Source: Yersinia pekkanenii (GTDB lineage: Bacteria > Pseudomonadota > Gammaproteobacteria > Enterobacterales > Enterobacteriaceae). Taken from it: a stretch of 64,000 nt of DNA. Position numbers and translations under genes: made by a program. The stretch spans positions 1-64,000 of the forward strand of contig NZ_CQAZ01000014.1 of assembly GCF_001152565.1 (NCBI RefSeq), in the 5' to 3' direction. Below, one piece after another: positions 26,346 to 37,877 of the stretch (its first letter is position 1; each line of letters starts with the position of its first letter). A model generated the notes under the pieces. It searched no databases, was not told the origin of the DNA, and saw only the letters and a program-made list of their open reading frames with translations.

Positions 26346-28671
26346 CAACTTCCGCTACCCACTCACGTAATACCTGCACATCATTGCGCCATTCTAATTT
26401 TACTTCATCGACCCAATCTTGCACGTTGTCCCACCATGCTGGCAGTGTTGGTGTTTGGATCTGCTGTGCAAGCTGCTGGATATGGCGCAAACCAACAGAG
26501 CCGGCGGCACCTTTAATCTTATGTGCTTCTTCGGTAATCCCTTTTTGATCCCGCGCGGTCATGTTTGAGTCCAGCAGCGCTAAATATCCCGGCATCATCT
26601 GTTCAAACATTTCCAAGCTTTGATGAATCAATTGTGGACCAACCAAATCGATGTATTGTTCCAGCATCACAGTATCAAGTAACGATTCATGGGTTTGCAT
26701 CACAATATGTTCCTGTTTTTTTGCGGAGGAAGGAGGCTTATGATCCCAGAACTGCTTAATCATGGCCGTGAGTGCCGGAACCGACAACGGCTTGCTCAGC
26801 ACGTCATCCATCCCTGCATCTAAATACTCTTTTTTGTCTTTGAGGACGTTGGCGGTCAATGCCACCAGTGGCGGCAGTGATTGTGGGTCATATTCCGCCC
26901 GAATTTGCCGGGCAATATCCAACCCGCTCATATCCGGTAACTGAATATCCAGTAGTACTAAATCAAAATCATCCGGTTTGAACATCGCCAAGGCATCATG
27001 GCCGTTCATCGCCACCTCAACGCTGTTACCTAATTTTTCCAACACCGAGCGCGCGACAATGACATTCAGCTCGATATCTTCCACCAGCAATATATGCAGA
27101 GCTGGCAGGGGCATATCATCACCTGACGGTGTGCTGGAGGCTTGCTCTACCACTGGTGCTTGAATGGTCAGGGTAAAACATGAACCTGACCCTTGCACAC
27201 TTTTCACCGTGATATCACCCCCCATGCTTTGCGCCAACCGTTTAGAAACCGCCAGACCAATGCCAGTACCGGTTGCCGGGCGGCCACCATTGCTGTCTTT
27301 CACCTGATAATACATGGCAAAAATTTTGTCTTGTTCATCTTCAGGGATACCCATGCCTGAATCTTCCACTTCAAATATCAAGCGATCATTGCTCTCACGC
27401 CGTACCCGCACCACAATTTTACCTTGCTGGGTAAATTTCACTGCGTTGCCGATTAAATTCCACAGGATCTGGCGCAAACGGGTACCATCGGTAATCACCT
27501 TATCTGGCAAGGGTAATTGCGGTTCCATAATGAACTTCAGCCCTTTTGGCTGTACCAGCAGACCGGACAGATTTTCCAGATCAGCCATAAAACCAGTAAA
27601 ATCAATCGGCTGGTTATCTAGCTGAACTTTTCGTCGTTCCAACTTATCCATCTCAATAATATCGTTGAAGATATTGCCAAGAGTGATAGCACTGACATGA
27701 ATGGTTTTCAGGTATTTCAGTTGCTCGCTGTCTAATTCAGTATCCAGCAGGATACGACTCAGCCCCACAATGCCATTAAGCGGCGTACGCAACTCGTGGC
27801 TAATGGTTGAGATGAAGGTGGTCTTATCCCTACTGGCATTCTCCAGCGCGTCCTGATAGCGCTTACGTTCCGTTATATCGCGCCCAAAGCCCATCAATCC
27901 GTGCCGCTTACCGACACGGTCATAAAACGGCACTTTACGCAGTTCAAAGCAGGCTTTCCGCCCGTCGGGATAAACCAGCCACTGCTCGTAGGTTAGAGAA
28001 ACGTTATGGCGGAAGACTTTCTCGTCCGTCTCCATGACTTTTTCCGCAATATCAGGCGCATAGACATCTTTAGGTGTCAACCCGACCAATTGCTTCTCGC
28101 TTTTGCCGGTTAGCAATTCCATCGCCCTATTGCAGCCAGAGAACTCATTATCTTCGTTGCGGTAATAAACCAGATCTGGCGAGGCATCTAAAAAGGAACG
28201 TAATAAAGCAGACTGCTGGCCCAGTTCAATCTGAGCCTGTTCACGGTGGCCCATCTCTTCTTTCAGTTTATCGACCACTTGCAGATGCGCTTTCTCTGCT
28301 TTTTCACGCTCAACAATTTCCTGATTAAGTTGAGCAATATTTTCTGTCAGTTGTTGATTCAGTTCTAAATCACGATAACGCATCACTTCAAGCTTATCCA
28401 CCAGACGCGACAGGCGCTGGCGCGACTCTTCCAGTTGCTCAACCACCACCGACAAGAAATACACCGCCCAGGGTGTTATCAGTAAACCAAAGAAGATAGA
28501 ACGCACTAAATCGAGGGTTTCAACAGCGCCACTCAACACAAAAGTCACCGCCATCTGCACCACCATGGCCAGTAACACCAGCACAGAAGCCAGAAGCAGT
28601 GAGAAACGAACCAGTCCTAACTTAACCATTAAATCAACGTAGTATTGGGCTAATACCCTGATTTGCTTCAT
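26335..28671 (-). CDS. arcB: Aerobic respiration sensor kinase ArcB
   Basis: A 778-residue tripartite hybrid kinase, equal in length to E. coli ArcB, taking the ATG at 28671 (MKQIRVLAQ). It has two membrane segments (about 23-45 and 57-77), a coiled coil, a PAS domain (from about 155), the kinase core with phospho-acceptor His in STISHELRTPLNG (about 292), ATP-binding boxes GTRLRQILWNLIGNAVKFT and GTGIGLAV, a receiver with Asp in DLVLLDIQLPD (about 576), and an HPt with His in EEAHKIKGAAGS (about 717). ArcB senses quinone redox state and phosphorylates ArcA. The upstream frame to 28719 runs into ERIC-adjacent sequence and is not the likely start. Confidence 0.95.
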   Translation of the reverse strand: MKQIRVLAQYYVDLMVKLGLVRFSLLLASVLVLLAMVVQMAVTFVLSGAVETLDLVRSIFFGLLITPWAVYFLSVVVEQLEESRQRLSRLVDKLEVMRYRDLELNQQLTENIAQLNQEIVEREKAEKAHLQVVDKLKEEMGHREQAQIELGQQSALLRSFLDASPDLVYYRNEDNEFSGCNRAMELLTGKSEKQLVGLTPKDVYAPDIAEKVMETDEKVFRHNVSLTYEQWLVYPDGRKACFELRKVPFYDRVGKRHGLMGFGRDITERKRYQDALENASRDKTTFISTISHELRTPLNGIVGLSRILLDTELDSEQLKYLKTIHVSAITLGNIFNDIIEMDKLERRKVQLDNQPIDFTGFMADLENLSGLLVQPKGLKFIMEPQLPLPDKVITDGTRLRQILWNLIGNAVKFTQQGKIVVRVRRESNDRLIFEVEDSGMGIPEDEQDKIFAMYYQVKDSNGGRPATGTGIGLAVSKRLAQSMGGDITVKSVQGSGSCFTLTIQAPVVEQASSTPSGDDMPLPALHILLVEDIELNVIVARSVLEKLGNSVEVAMNGHDALAMFKPDDFDLVLLDIQLPDMSGLDIARQIRAEYDPQSLPPLVALTANVLKDKKEYLDAGMDDVLSKPLSVPALTAMIKQFWDHKPPSSAKKQEHIVMQTHESLLDTVMLEQYIDLVGPQLIHQSLEMFEQMMPGYLALLDSNMTARDQKGITEEAHKIKGAAGSVGLRHIQQLAQQIQTPTLPAWWDNVQDWVDEVKLEWRNDVQVLREWVAEVEKK

Positions 28672-29049
<378 letters not shown>

Positions 29050-29952
29050 TCACAACCCCGATGCTTGCCCGCCATGAGCAAGCATATAGTTATTCAGCTC
29101 ATTCATGCCGGTCCACCGGTTTGCACACCATAACGGCGCTAATAATGTGGGCCTGCGCGCACTGGCAGAAATCCGATGATAAACAATATCGGCTGGGGTA
29201 TGGCGGATCATTTCACCGGCGGTAAACACGTAATCTTCCAACACTAATTCCTGCAAACGCCCTGCCCGCCATGCTTTCCCCAGGGTGCTACCTTCCACAA
29301 TATGCAGCGGATGTAGTTTCAAACCATCAACACCAGTTGCGACCACTTTTTCCAGCGTGTCCATGCACTGCCCCTGATCCTCACCGGGCAAGCCGACAAT
29401 CAAATGGCAGCACACTTTCAGACCTCTGGCACGAGCGCGGCGCGCAGTTTGCTGATAGCAGGCAAAATCATGGCCACGATTAATACGCTTTAGGGTTTTA
29501 TCATTTGCCGTCTGTAGCCCCAGTTCAAGCCAGACTTCGTAACCTTGCCGATGATAACCACTCAATAAATCCAACACCGCATCCGGTACACAATCAGGCC
29601 GGGTTCCTACACATAAACCGACAATATCAGCCTCGGCCAACGCCTGCTCATACATCGCCGCAAGCGCATCCACCTCTGCATAAGTACTGGTATAAGCCTG
29701 AAAGTAAGCCAGGTAACGTTTTGCCCGATTGGTTTTTTTCGCCTGTGCCGCCAGTTGTTGCGCAATACTCTGTTGCTGCATTTGCTCATCCGCAAATGAA
29801 GCCACCTGGCAAAAAGTGCAACCGCCACGACCTAGCGTTCCATCACGATTAGGGCAGCTAAACCCGCCGTGCAGCGTGAGTTTATGTACTTTCTCACCGT
29901 AGCGGCGCTGTAAATCCGCACCAAACATATTGACTAATTGTTGCAACTGCAT
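29050..29952 (-). CDS. yhcC: Radical SAM protein YhcC
   Basis: A 300-residue member of the TIGR01212 radical SAM family. The iron-sulfur Cys residues are in FSCPNRDG and GGCTFCQV; further family blocks are YFQAYTSTYA, VGTRPDCV and ELGLQTANDKTLKRINRGHD. The reaction is unknown. It is divergent from gltB. Confidence 0.9.
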   Translation of the reverse strand: MQLQQLVNMFGADLQRRYGEKVHKLTLHGGFSCPNRDGTLGRGGCTFCQVASFADEQMQQQSIAQQLAAQAKKTNRAKRYLAYFQAYTSTYAEVDALAAMYEQALAEADIVGLCVGTRPDCVPDAVLDLLSGYHRQGYEVWLELGLQTANDKTLKRINRGHDFACYQQTARRARARGLKVCCHLIVGLPGEDQGQCMDTLEKVVATGVDGLKLHPLHIVEGSTLGKAWRAGRLQELVLEDYVFTAGEMIRHTPADIVYHRISASARRPTLLAPLWCANRWTGMNELNNYMLAHGGQASGL

Positions 29953-30250
29953 AATCTTGATGCTGCCTGTCGAAAAAGAGTCAGTAGACTACTCACCAGC
30001 GACCTAATGCGCGATGACAGAGATCAACTCCCATGCTCTTGGGTGCAACTCCGCATAACCATTCACTATAAGTGCAAATAAAATCATTTGACCGATGATT
30101 AAATTTTCTTATTTACACCAACCCCTTAGCGCTTCTGTTACAATTCAGTGAAAAACAGTTTTAAATACCAATAAATATAAAAAATTTAGAATATAATTCC
30201 AACATCCCCGCCAGCACTAGCAGGGTGCAGAGATTTGTCGATTGCACTAT

Positions 30251-30266
30251 AGTGAGACAGCTCACA
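30251..30266. promoter_or_regulatory. Candidate CRP site upstream of gltB (distal)
   Basis: AGTGA-GACAGC-TCACA matches nine of the ten conserved positions of TGTGA-N6-TCACA. In E. coli the gltBD operon is under CRP, Lrp and IHF control. Confidence 0.45.
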
Positions 30267-30424
30267 CTTTAACACCGACACCATCGGGTACCTAACAGGC
30301 AAAAAAACCAATAAAATTATATTATTCATAGTGATAACCCATTTATTGCTTTAAAGATAACTCTTAAGCCTATATTTGACCTGAGTATTCTTTCTCGCTA
30401 AGTTGGAGGTCCGCTGGAAGCTTT

Positions 30425-30444
30425 CTAGACGGGCAAACGTCTAG
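30425..30444. promoter_or_regulatory. CTAGACG-N6-CGTCTAG dyad upstream of gltB
   Basis: A perfect 7-bp inverted repeat. Read as adjacent 8-mers, AGACGGGC and AAACGTCT, it resembles a weak pair of MetJ boxes (consensus AGACGTCT, 5 and 7 matches). It could equally be an RNA stem. Confidence 0.3.
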
Positions 30445-30495
30445 TCATAATTATGCAGTAATTTAAGACTCCCTCTTAAAACAAGTCTTTTACCA

Positions 30496-30515
30496 CTTGT
30501 GAGAACCGTCACAAG
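30496..30515. promoter_or_regulatory. Candidate CRP site upstream of gltB (perfect half-sites)
   Basis: CTTGTGA-GAACCG-TCACAAG contains TGTGA-N6-TCACA without mismatch at 30498-30513, 136 bases before the gltB start. Confidence 0.5.
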
Positions 30516-30608
30516 AGGCCATTGGCGGAGGGCGGAAAAGCAGATTGGCCGAGAAATACACGCCTGTCAGCCCATACCGTCTGATGTAACCATGTCCTTT
30601 TGGAGTCG

Positions 30609-30648
30609 ATTTGTGAGAGTCGCGCAGAGCCTGGGGAGGTTCACAAAT
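30609..30648 (+). promoter_or_regulatory. Hairpin enclosing the gltB ribosome binding site
   Basis: ATTTGTGA (30609-30616) pairs perfectly with TCACAAAT (30641-30648). The loop contains the GGGGAGG ribosome site and the stem ends directly at the ATG, so a folded RNA could limit translation. Confidence 0.4.
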
Positions 30649-33600
30649 ATGTTGTACGATAAATCCCAAGAGAGGGACAACTGTGGTTTCGGCCTAATCG
30701 CCCACATAGAAGGCGAACCTAGCCATAAGGTGGTGCGTACAGCTATACACGCGCTGGCCCGAATGCAGCACCGTGGCGCGATCCTTGCTGATGGCAAGAC
30801 CGGCGACGGTTGTGGTTTGCTATTACAAAAACCGGATCGTTTTTTCCGGATGGTCGCTGAAGAACGCGGATGGCGTTTGGCCAAAAACTATGCCGTAGGC
30901 ATGATGTTCCTTAGCCAGGACGAAGAACTCGCCAAGGTAAGCCGCCGCATCGTAGAAGAAGAATTGCAAAACGAAACGCTGTCGATTATTGGCTGGCGTG
31001 AAGTGCCGACCAACCCGGACGTTCTTGGTGAAATCGCCCTCTCCTCCCTGCCTCGGATTGAACAAATTTTTGTGAACGCCCCTGCGGGTTGGCGTCCACG
31101 CGATATGGAGCGCCGTCTGTTTGTCGCGCGTCGCCGTATCGAAAAGCGTATTTCAGATGATAAAGATTTCTACGTGTGTAGTTTCTCTAATCTGGTGACG
31201 ATCTATAAAGGCTTATGCATGCCTGCGGATCTACCACGCTTCTATCTTGATTTGGCTGACCTGCGCCTTGAATCGGCAATTTGCCTATTCCATCAGCGCT
31301 TCTCAACCAATACCGTGCCACGCTGGCCACTGGCTCAGCCGTTCCGCTATCTGGCCCATAATGGCGAAATCAATACCATCGCCGGTAACCGCCAATGGGC
31401 ACGGGCACGGGCTTACAAATTCAAAACCCCATTAATCCCGGATTTGCAGGATGCCGCGCCATTCGTTAATGAGACCGGTTCGGACTCCAGTTCACTGGAT
31501 AACATGCTGGAACTGTTCCTCAGTGGCGGTATGGACTTGATCCGCGCCATGCGTCTATTAGTGCCACCGGCCTGGCAAAACAACCCGGATATGGACACTG
31601 ACCTGCGCGCCTTCTTTGACTTCAACTCCATGCATATGGAGCCGTGGGATGGCCCGGCCGGGATCGTGATGTCAGATGGCCGGTATGCGGCCTGTAACCT
31701 TGACCGTAATGGTCTGCGCCCTGCGCGTTATGTCATCACCAAAGACAAATTGATCACCTGCGCCTCTGAAGTCGGTATCTGGGATTATCAGCCCGATGAA
31801 GTGATCGAGAAAGGCCGTGTTGGCCCTGGTGAACTGATGGTGATCGATACCCGCAGCGGTAAGATCCTGCACTCAGCCGAAACCGATAACGATCTGAAAA
31901 GCCGCCACCCGTATAAAGAGTGGATGGAGAAGAACGTTAAGCGCCTGGTACCCTTCGAAGATCTACCCGAAGATCAGGTGGGCAGCCGTCAGTTAGATGA
32001 TTCGACGCTGGAAACCTATCAGAAGCAGTTTGGTTACAGCAGTGAAGAGCTGGATCAAGTCATCCGCGTACTGGGTGAAATTGGTCAGGAAGCGACCGGT
32101 TCGATGGGTGATGACACCCCATTTGCCGTACTTTCCAGCGGCCCGCGCATCATTTACGATTACTTCCGTCAGCAATTTGCGCAGGTCACCAACCCGCCAA
32201 TCGATCCGCTACGTGAGGCGCACGTCATGTCACTGGCCACCAGTATCGGTCGTGAAATGAACGTATTCTGCGAGGCTGAAGGTCAGGCGCACCGTCTTAG
32301 CTTTAAATCACCGATCCTACTGTTCTCCGACTTCCAGCAATTGACCACGCTGGAAGGGGAACACTATCGCGCTGATCGTCTGGACCTGACCTTTGACCCG
32401 TCAGAGACTGATTTGGAACAAGCGGTTCTGGCGTTATGTGAAGAAGCTGAGCGTAAAGTGCGTGATGGAGCCGTCATGTTGGTGCTCTCTGACCGCGCAA
32501 TTACCCCGCATCGCCTGCCGATGCCAGCCCCCATGGCGGTCGGTGCTATCCAGACTCGTCTGGTAGAAAAAAATCTGCGCTGCGACGCCAACATTATCGT
32601 TGAAACCGCCAGCGCCCGTGACCCACATCACTTCGCGGTGTTGCTTGGTTTCGGTGCCACTGCGATTTACCCTTATTTGGCTTATGAATCATTGGCTAAA
32701 TTGGTTGATACCAAAGCGATTGATAAGAAGTATCGCGATGTGATGCTTAACTATCGCAACGGCATCAATAAGGGCCTGTACAAGATCATGTCCAAAATGG
32801 GCATCTCGACAGTGGCCTCTTATCGCTGCGCCAAATTGTTCGAAGCCGTTGGCTTGCATCGTGACCTGTCTGAGCTCTGCTTCCAGGGGGTGGTTAGCCG
32901 CATTGGCGGGGCCAGCTTCAGTGATTTCCAACAGGATCTACAGAATCTGTCCAAACGCGCCTGGCTGAAACGCAAGCCATTAGATCAGGGCGGTTTATTG
33001 AAATTTGTCCATAACGGGGAATACCACGCGTACAACCCGGATGTGGTCAGTACCTTACAAAAAGCGGTTCACAGCGGCGAATATAGCGACTATCAGGCCT
33101 ATGCCAAACTGGTCAATGAGCGGCCGATCGCTACGCTGCGTGATCTGCTGGCGATTAAACCGCAAGGCACTCCGATCCCAGTGGATCAGGTTGAACCAGC
33201 TGAATCACTGTTTACCCGCTTTGATACTGCGGCAATGTCTATCGGGGCACTGAGTCCGGAAGCACATGAATCACTGGCCATCGCCATGAACAGCCTTGGT
33301 GGTTTCTCTAACTCTGGCGAAGGTGGCGAAGATCCAGCTCGTTACGGCACCAATAAGGTTTCCCGTATCAAGCAGGTGGCGTCTGGTCGTTTCGGTGTAA
33401 CACCGGCGTATTTGGTAAACGCCGATGTTATCCAGATCAAAGTGGCACAAGGTGCAAAACCCGGTGAAGGCGGCCAGTTACCGGGTGATAAAGTCACGCC
33501 GTATATCGCCAAACTGCGTTATTCCGTGCCGGGTGTGACCTTGATCTCACCACCACCACACCATGATATTTACTCGATCGAAGACTTGGCACAGCTCATT

Positions 33601-35109
33601 TTCGACTTGAAACAGGTCAATCCGAAAGCCCTGATTTCGGTGAAACTGGTCTCTGAACCGGGTGTGGGTACCATTGCTACCGGTGTGGCGAAAGCCTATG
33701 CCGACCTGATTACTATCGCCGGTTACGACGGTGGTACCGGTGCCAGCCCGCTGTCGTCGGTGAAATATGCCGGTTGCCCGTGGGAACTGGGGTTGGTTGA
33801 AACTCAACAAGCACTGGTCGCCAACGGCCTGCGCCATAAAATCCGTCTGCAAGTGGATGGCGGCCTTAAAACCGGCGTCGATATTGTTAAAGCGGCTATC
33901 CTGGGTGCCGAAAGCTTCGGCTTCGGTACCGGCCCCATGGTGGCGCTGGGCTGTAAATACCTGCGTATCTGTCACCTGAATAACTGCGCCACCGGTGTAG
34001 CAACTCAGGATGAGAAACTGCGACGCGACCACTATCACGGCTTGCCTGAGCGTGTGGTGAACTACTTCCAGTTCATCGCGCGGGAAACCCGTGAAATCAT
34101 GGCCGAGTTGGGGGTAAGTCAACTGGTTGATTTGATTGGCCGTACCGATATGTTGCTGGAACTGGATGGTATCTCAGCCAAACAGAACAAACTGGACCTG
34201 TCGCCGTTGCTGCAAACCGCCACGCCGCATCCGGGTAAAGCACTGTTTTGCACTGAAAGTAACCCGCCATTCGACAAAGGGACGCTAAACAAAGAATTGC
34301 TGTCGCAGGCTGCGCCACATATCGAAGCCAAACACAGCAAAACCTTCTACTTTGATATTCGCAATACAGACCGTTCTGTCGGGGCCGCCTTATCCGGCGC
34401 GATCGCCACTAAACATGGCGATCAGGGCATGGCAACTGATCCAATCAAAGCCTACTTTTCCGGTACTGCCGGTCAAAGCTTTGGGGTCTGGAATGCGGGT
34501 GGGGTTGAACTAATGCTGACTGGTGATGCCAACGACTATGTGGGCAAAGGGATGGCGGGTGGCCGTATCGCGGTGCGTCCTCCAGTGGGTTCCCACTTCC
34601 GCAGTCACGAAGCCAGTATTATCGGCAACACCTGCTTGTACGGTGCTACTGGCGGTAAGCTGTTTGCCGCAGGCCGTGCCGGTGAACGCTTCGCAGTACG
34701 TAACTCCGGGGCCATCACCGTTGTTGAAGGTATCGGCGATAACGGTTGTGAATATATGACCGGCGGGATCGTCTGCGTACTGGGCCGCACCGGGATTAAC
34801 TTCGGTGCCGGTATGACCGGTGGCTTCGCTTACGTTCTCGATGAAGACGGTGAATTCCGTAAACGTGTTAACCCTGAGCTGGTAGAAGTCTTGGATGTCG
34901 ATCAATTGGCAATCCACGAAGAACATCTGCGCGGGCTGATCACTGAGCATGTCCAGTTGACCGGTTCTGGCCGTGGCGAAGAAATTCTGGCTAACTGGCC
35001 GGAGTGGGTGACCAAGTTTGCTTTGGTTAAACCGAAATCCAGCGATGTGAAAGCACTGTTGGGCCACCGTAGCCGAACCGCCGCCGAGTTGCGGGTTCAA
35101 GCGCAGTAA
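30649..35109 (+). CDS. gltB: Glutamate synthase (NADPH) large subunit
   Basis: Taking ATG 30649, the product has 1486 residues, the E. coli length. An 11-residue propeptide (MLYDKSQERDN) is followed by Cys12, which becomes the N-terminal nucleophile of the glutaminase domain (about 12-420, with RFSTNTVPRWPLAQPFRYLAHNGEIN). A central domain and the FMN-binding synthase domain follow (GEGGEDPARYG, GQLPGDKVTPY, GYDGGTGASPLSS), then the 3Fe-4S Cys in CHLNNCATG and the C-terminal beta-helix with GxxGG repeats. It transfers the amide of glutamine to 2-oxoglutarate. GGGGAGG stands 10 bases upstream. It is co-transcribed with gltD, 9 bases further on. Confidence 0.97.
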   Translation: MLYDKSQERDNCGFGLIAHIEGEPSHKVVRTAIHALARMQHRGAILADGKTGDGCGLLLQKPDRFFRMVAEERGWRLAKNYAVGMMFLSQDEELAKVSRRIVEEELQNETLSIIGWREVPTNPDVLGEIALSSLPRIEQIFVNAPAGWRPRDMERRLFVARRRIEKRISDDKDFYVCSFSNLVTIYKGLCMPADLPRFYLDLADLRLESAICLFHQRFSTNTVPRWPLAQPFRYLAHNGEINTIAGNRQWARARAYKFKTPLIPDLQDAAPFVNETGSDSSSLDNMLELFLSGGMDLIRAMRLLVPPAWQNNPDMDTDLRAFFDFNSMHMEPWDGPAGIVMSDGRYAACNLDRNGLRPARYVITKDKLITCASEVGIWDYQPDEVIEKGRVGPGELMVIDTRSGKILHSAETDNDLKSRHPYKEWMEKNVKRLVPFEDLPEDQVGSRQLDDSTLETYQKQFGYSSEELDQVIRVLGEIGQEATGSMGDDTPFAVLSSGPRIIYDYFRQQFAQVTNPPIDPLREAHVMSLATSIGREMNVFCEAEGQAHRLSFKSPILLFSDFQQLTTLEGEHYRADRLDLTFDPSETDLEQAVLALCEEAERKVRDGAVMLVLSDRAITPHRLPMPAPMAVGAIQTRLVEKNLRCDANIIVETASARDPHHFAVLLGFGATAIYPYLAYESLAKLVDTKAIDKKYRDVMLNYRNGINKGLYKIMSKMGISTVASYRCAKLFEAVGLHRDLSELCFQGVVSRIGGASFSDFQQDLQNLSKRAWLKRKPLDQGGLLKFVHNGEYHAYNPDVVSTLQKAVHSGEYSDYQAYAKLVNERPIATLRDLLAIKPQGTPIPVDQVEPAESLFTRFDTAAMSIGALSPEAHESLAIAMNSLGGFSNSGEGGEDPARYGTNKVSRIKQVASGRFGVTPAYLVNADVIQIKVAQGAKPGEGGQLPGDKVTPYIAKLRYSVPGVTLISPPPHHDIYSIEDLAQLIFDLKQVNPKALISVKLVSEPGVGTIATGVAKAYADLITIAGYDGGTGASPLSSVKYAGCPWELGLVETQQALVANGLRHKIRLQVDGGLKTGVDIVKAAILGAESFGFGTGPMVALGCKYLRICHLNNCATGVATQDEKLRRDHYHGLPERVVNYFQFIARETREIMAELGVSQLVDLIGRTDMLLELDGISAKQNKLDLSPLLQTATPHPGKALFCTESNPPFDKGTLNKELLSQAAPHIEAKHSKTFYFDIRNTDRSVGAALSGAIATKHGDQGMATDPIKAYFSGTAGQSFGVWNAGGVELMLTGDANDYVGKGMAGGRIAVRPPVGSHFRSHEASIIGNTCLYGATGGKLFAAGRAGERFAVRNSGAITVVEGIGDNGCEYMTGGIVCVLGRTGINFGAGMTGGFAYVLDEDGEFRKRVNPELVEVLDVDQLAIHEEHLRGLITEHVQLTGSGRGEEILANWPEWVTKFALVKPKSSDVKALLGHRSRTAAELRVQAQ

Positions 35110-36537
<1,428 letters not shown>

Positions 36538-36571
36538 TAGCCAATATCCATCGATATATCCAAAGAAATCA

Positions 36572-36597
36572 AGGGCTGGTTATCCAGCCTTTTTTTG
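36572..36597 (+). terminator. gltBD terminator
   Basis: GGCTGG-TTAT-CCAGCC followed by seven T, 36 bases after the gltD stop. Confidence 0.85.
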
Positions 36598-36776
36598 TTG
36601 CTTCCCGCCCGTCCTCACTCAAAATTTTGTAACAATCTCAATTCGCCTTATTTGCAGCATTTTGACCATGAAGCGCTATAGTAAGGGCCGAGTTTGTATT
36701 TATTTATGCTTTATGGGCCAACTTCACTGGCCTGCATATAATGTTACGCCTTGTTTTAGAGAAAGGATCATCTGTT

Positions 36777-37265
36777 ATGAAATCTCACTTACTTTTTATT
36801 GCTGGCGGATTGCTGGCTATAAGCGGCAGCGCATTGGCGATGTCTCTTAATTATCAAGAAGTTGGCTATAATATTGAGGCGCGCGGAGCCAGAGCTGTGG
36901 TGGCAGAGCTGGCAAAAGCTGGCCAGTTACCTGCGGTGGAGAATAATATTAAGCTGGGTGATGATAACTGGATTGCCATGGCCCCTAAATTGGCCGAAGG
37001 CGGAAATACGAGTTTCACTGCTGGAGTAAAGTCAGCCCTCTCTTCCGCGCTGATATATAACCCCGCGGCGGTGCTAAAAGCGGTAAGCAATAGTAAAACA
37101 CTGACGTTGTCAGAGGTTTGTACCGCACCGGCAGATGCCAAAGACAGTGCTGCCAAAACCAGCTTCCAGCAACGTGCTTCCCATACTTTATCGACGATCA
37201 GAAATAGCGATATGATGAGCCAGCGTGATAACTGCCTAGCCGAATTGAAAAAGATTGGGCGTTAA
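36777..37265 (+). CDS. Periplasmic protein of unknown function
   Basis: 162 residues from the ATG at 36777, with AAGGA upstream. It has a clear signal peptide (MKSHLLFIAGGLLAISG, ending ALA at about 21). The mature part is helical and carries two Cys (SEVCTAP and RDNCLAEL) that could form a disulfide. I recognise no domain. It stands alone between gltD and sspB, convergent with sspB, sharing a two-way terminator. Confidence 0.75.
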   Translation: MKSHLLFIAGGLLAISGSALAMSLNYQEVGYNIEARGARAVVAELAKAGQLPAVENNIKLGDDNWIAMAPKLAEGGNTSFTAGVKSALSSALIYNPAAVLKAVSNSKTLTLSEVCTAPADAKDSAAKTSFQQRASHTLSTIRNSDMMSQRDNCLAELKKIGR

Positions 37266-37299
37266 AAAATTAGCTTAACGATGGCTGAGTCAAAATAAT

Positions 37300-37323
37300 A
37301 AGGGCGGCAAAAATGCCGCCCTT
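37300..37323. terminator. Bidirectional terminator
   Basis: AAGGGCGGC-AAAAAT-GCCGCCCTT: a 9-bp stem with A/T tracts on both sides, between convergent genes. Confidence 0.75.
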
Positions 37324-37359
37324 AATTGGGTATAACTCTTTACCTGAAAATGAAAGCAG

Positions 37360-37872
37360 TTACTTAACGACCCGTAATGCCGGACGACTACCACCGCGCG
37401 GAGGCTGCGGCGGATCATTCGGCGAATTATCATCGTCCGGTGAGGACGGGGGAACGTCTGTGACTAACATCAGGCTTTCAGTTGGCGCAGCCTCGCTATC
37501 TTCCTCTGCGATGCCATCAAAATTACCATTAGCATCAGGATCGTAAGCTTCTTCAGGCTCAAACATCGTGCCAGAACCGTTTTCACGCGCATAAATTGCC
37601 ATGACTGCAGCAATAGGTACGGTCACCTTACGAGGAACACCACCGAAACGGGCATTGAAACTCACGCCGTCGTTACCCAGTTCCAGGTTGCCCACGGCAC
37701 GCGGTGCCACATTCAATACAATCTGCCCATCACGGGCAAACTCCATCGGCACCGAAACACCCGGAAGGGTAACATCCACCACCAGATGTGGCGTCAGTTG
37801 ATTATCGATCAACCACTCATAAAATGCGCGCAACAGATAGGGACGGCGCGGAGACATATCCGACATCTCCAT
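37360..37872 (-). CDS. sspB: ClpXP adaptor (stringent starvation protein B)
   Basis: 170 residues from the ATG at 37872 (reads MEMSDMSPRRPYLL). The SspB fold covers about 5-115 (YEWLIDNQLTPHLVVD, RDGQIVLNVAPRAVGNLEL, FGGVPRKVTVP). An acidic, Pro-rich flexible linker leads to the C-terminal ClpX-binding tail RPALRVVK. SspB tethers ssrA-tagged proteins to ClpXP. It follows sspA by 5 bases, so they form an operon. Confidence 0.95.
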   Translation of the reverse strand: MEMSDMSPRRPYLLRAFYEWLIDNQLTPHLVVDVTLPGVSVPMEFARDGQIVLNVAPRAVGNLELGNDGVSFNARFGGVPRKVTVPIAAVMAIYARENGSGTMFEPEEAYDPDANGNFDGIAEEDSEAAPTESLMLVTDVPPSSPDDDNSPNDPPQPPRGGSRPALRVVK

Positions 37873-37877
37873 GATGA

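Larger units (their letters stand above)
29953..30648. promoter_or_regulatory. yhcC/gltB divergent control region
   Basis: About 700 bases without a convincing gene. It contains two CRP-type dyads, a MetJ-like dyad and a hairpin enclosing the gltB ribosome site, each listed separately. The frame is open upstream of gltB to 30499, but the family start is at 30649. Confidence 0.55.

Noticed and set aside
30499-30648. In-frame N-terminal extension of GltB by 50 codons
   Set aside because: The extension has no family match. The start at 30649 has GGGGAGG at good spacing and yields the E. coli length with the propeptide and Cys12.
33547-34122. 191-codon antisense frame inside gltB
   Set aside because: It is opposite a highly conserved FMN-domain region; the frame is explained by codon bias of gltB and has no ribosome site or family.
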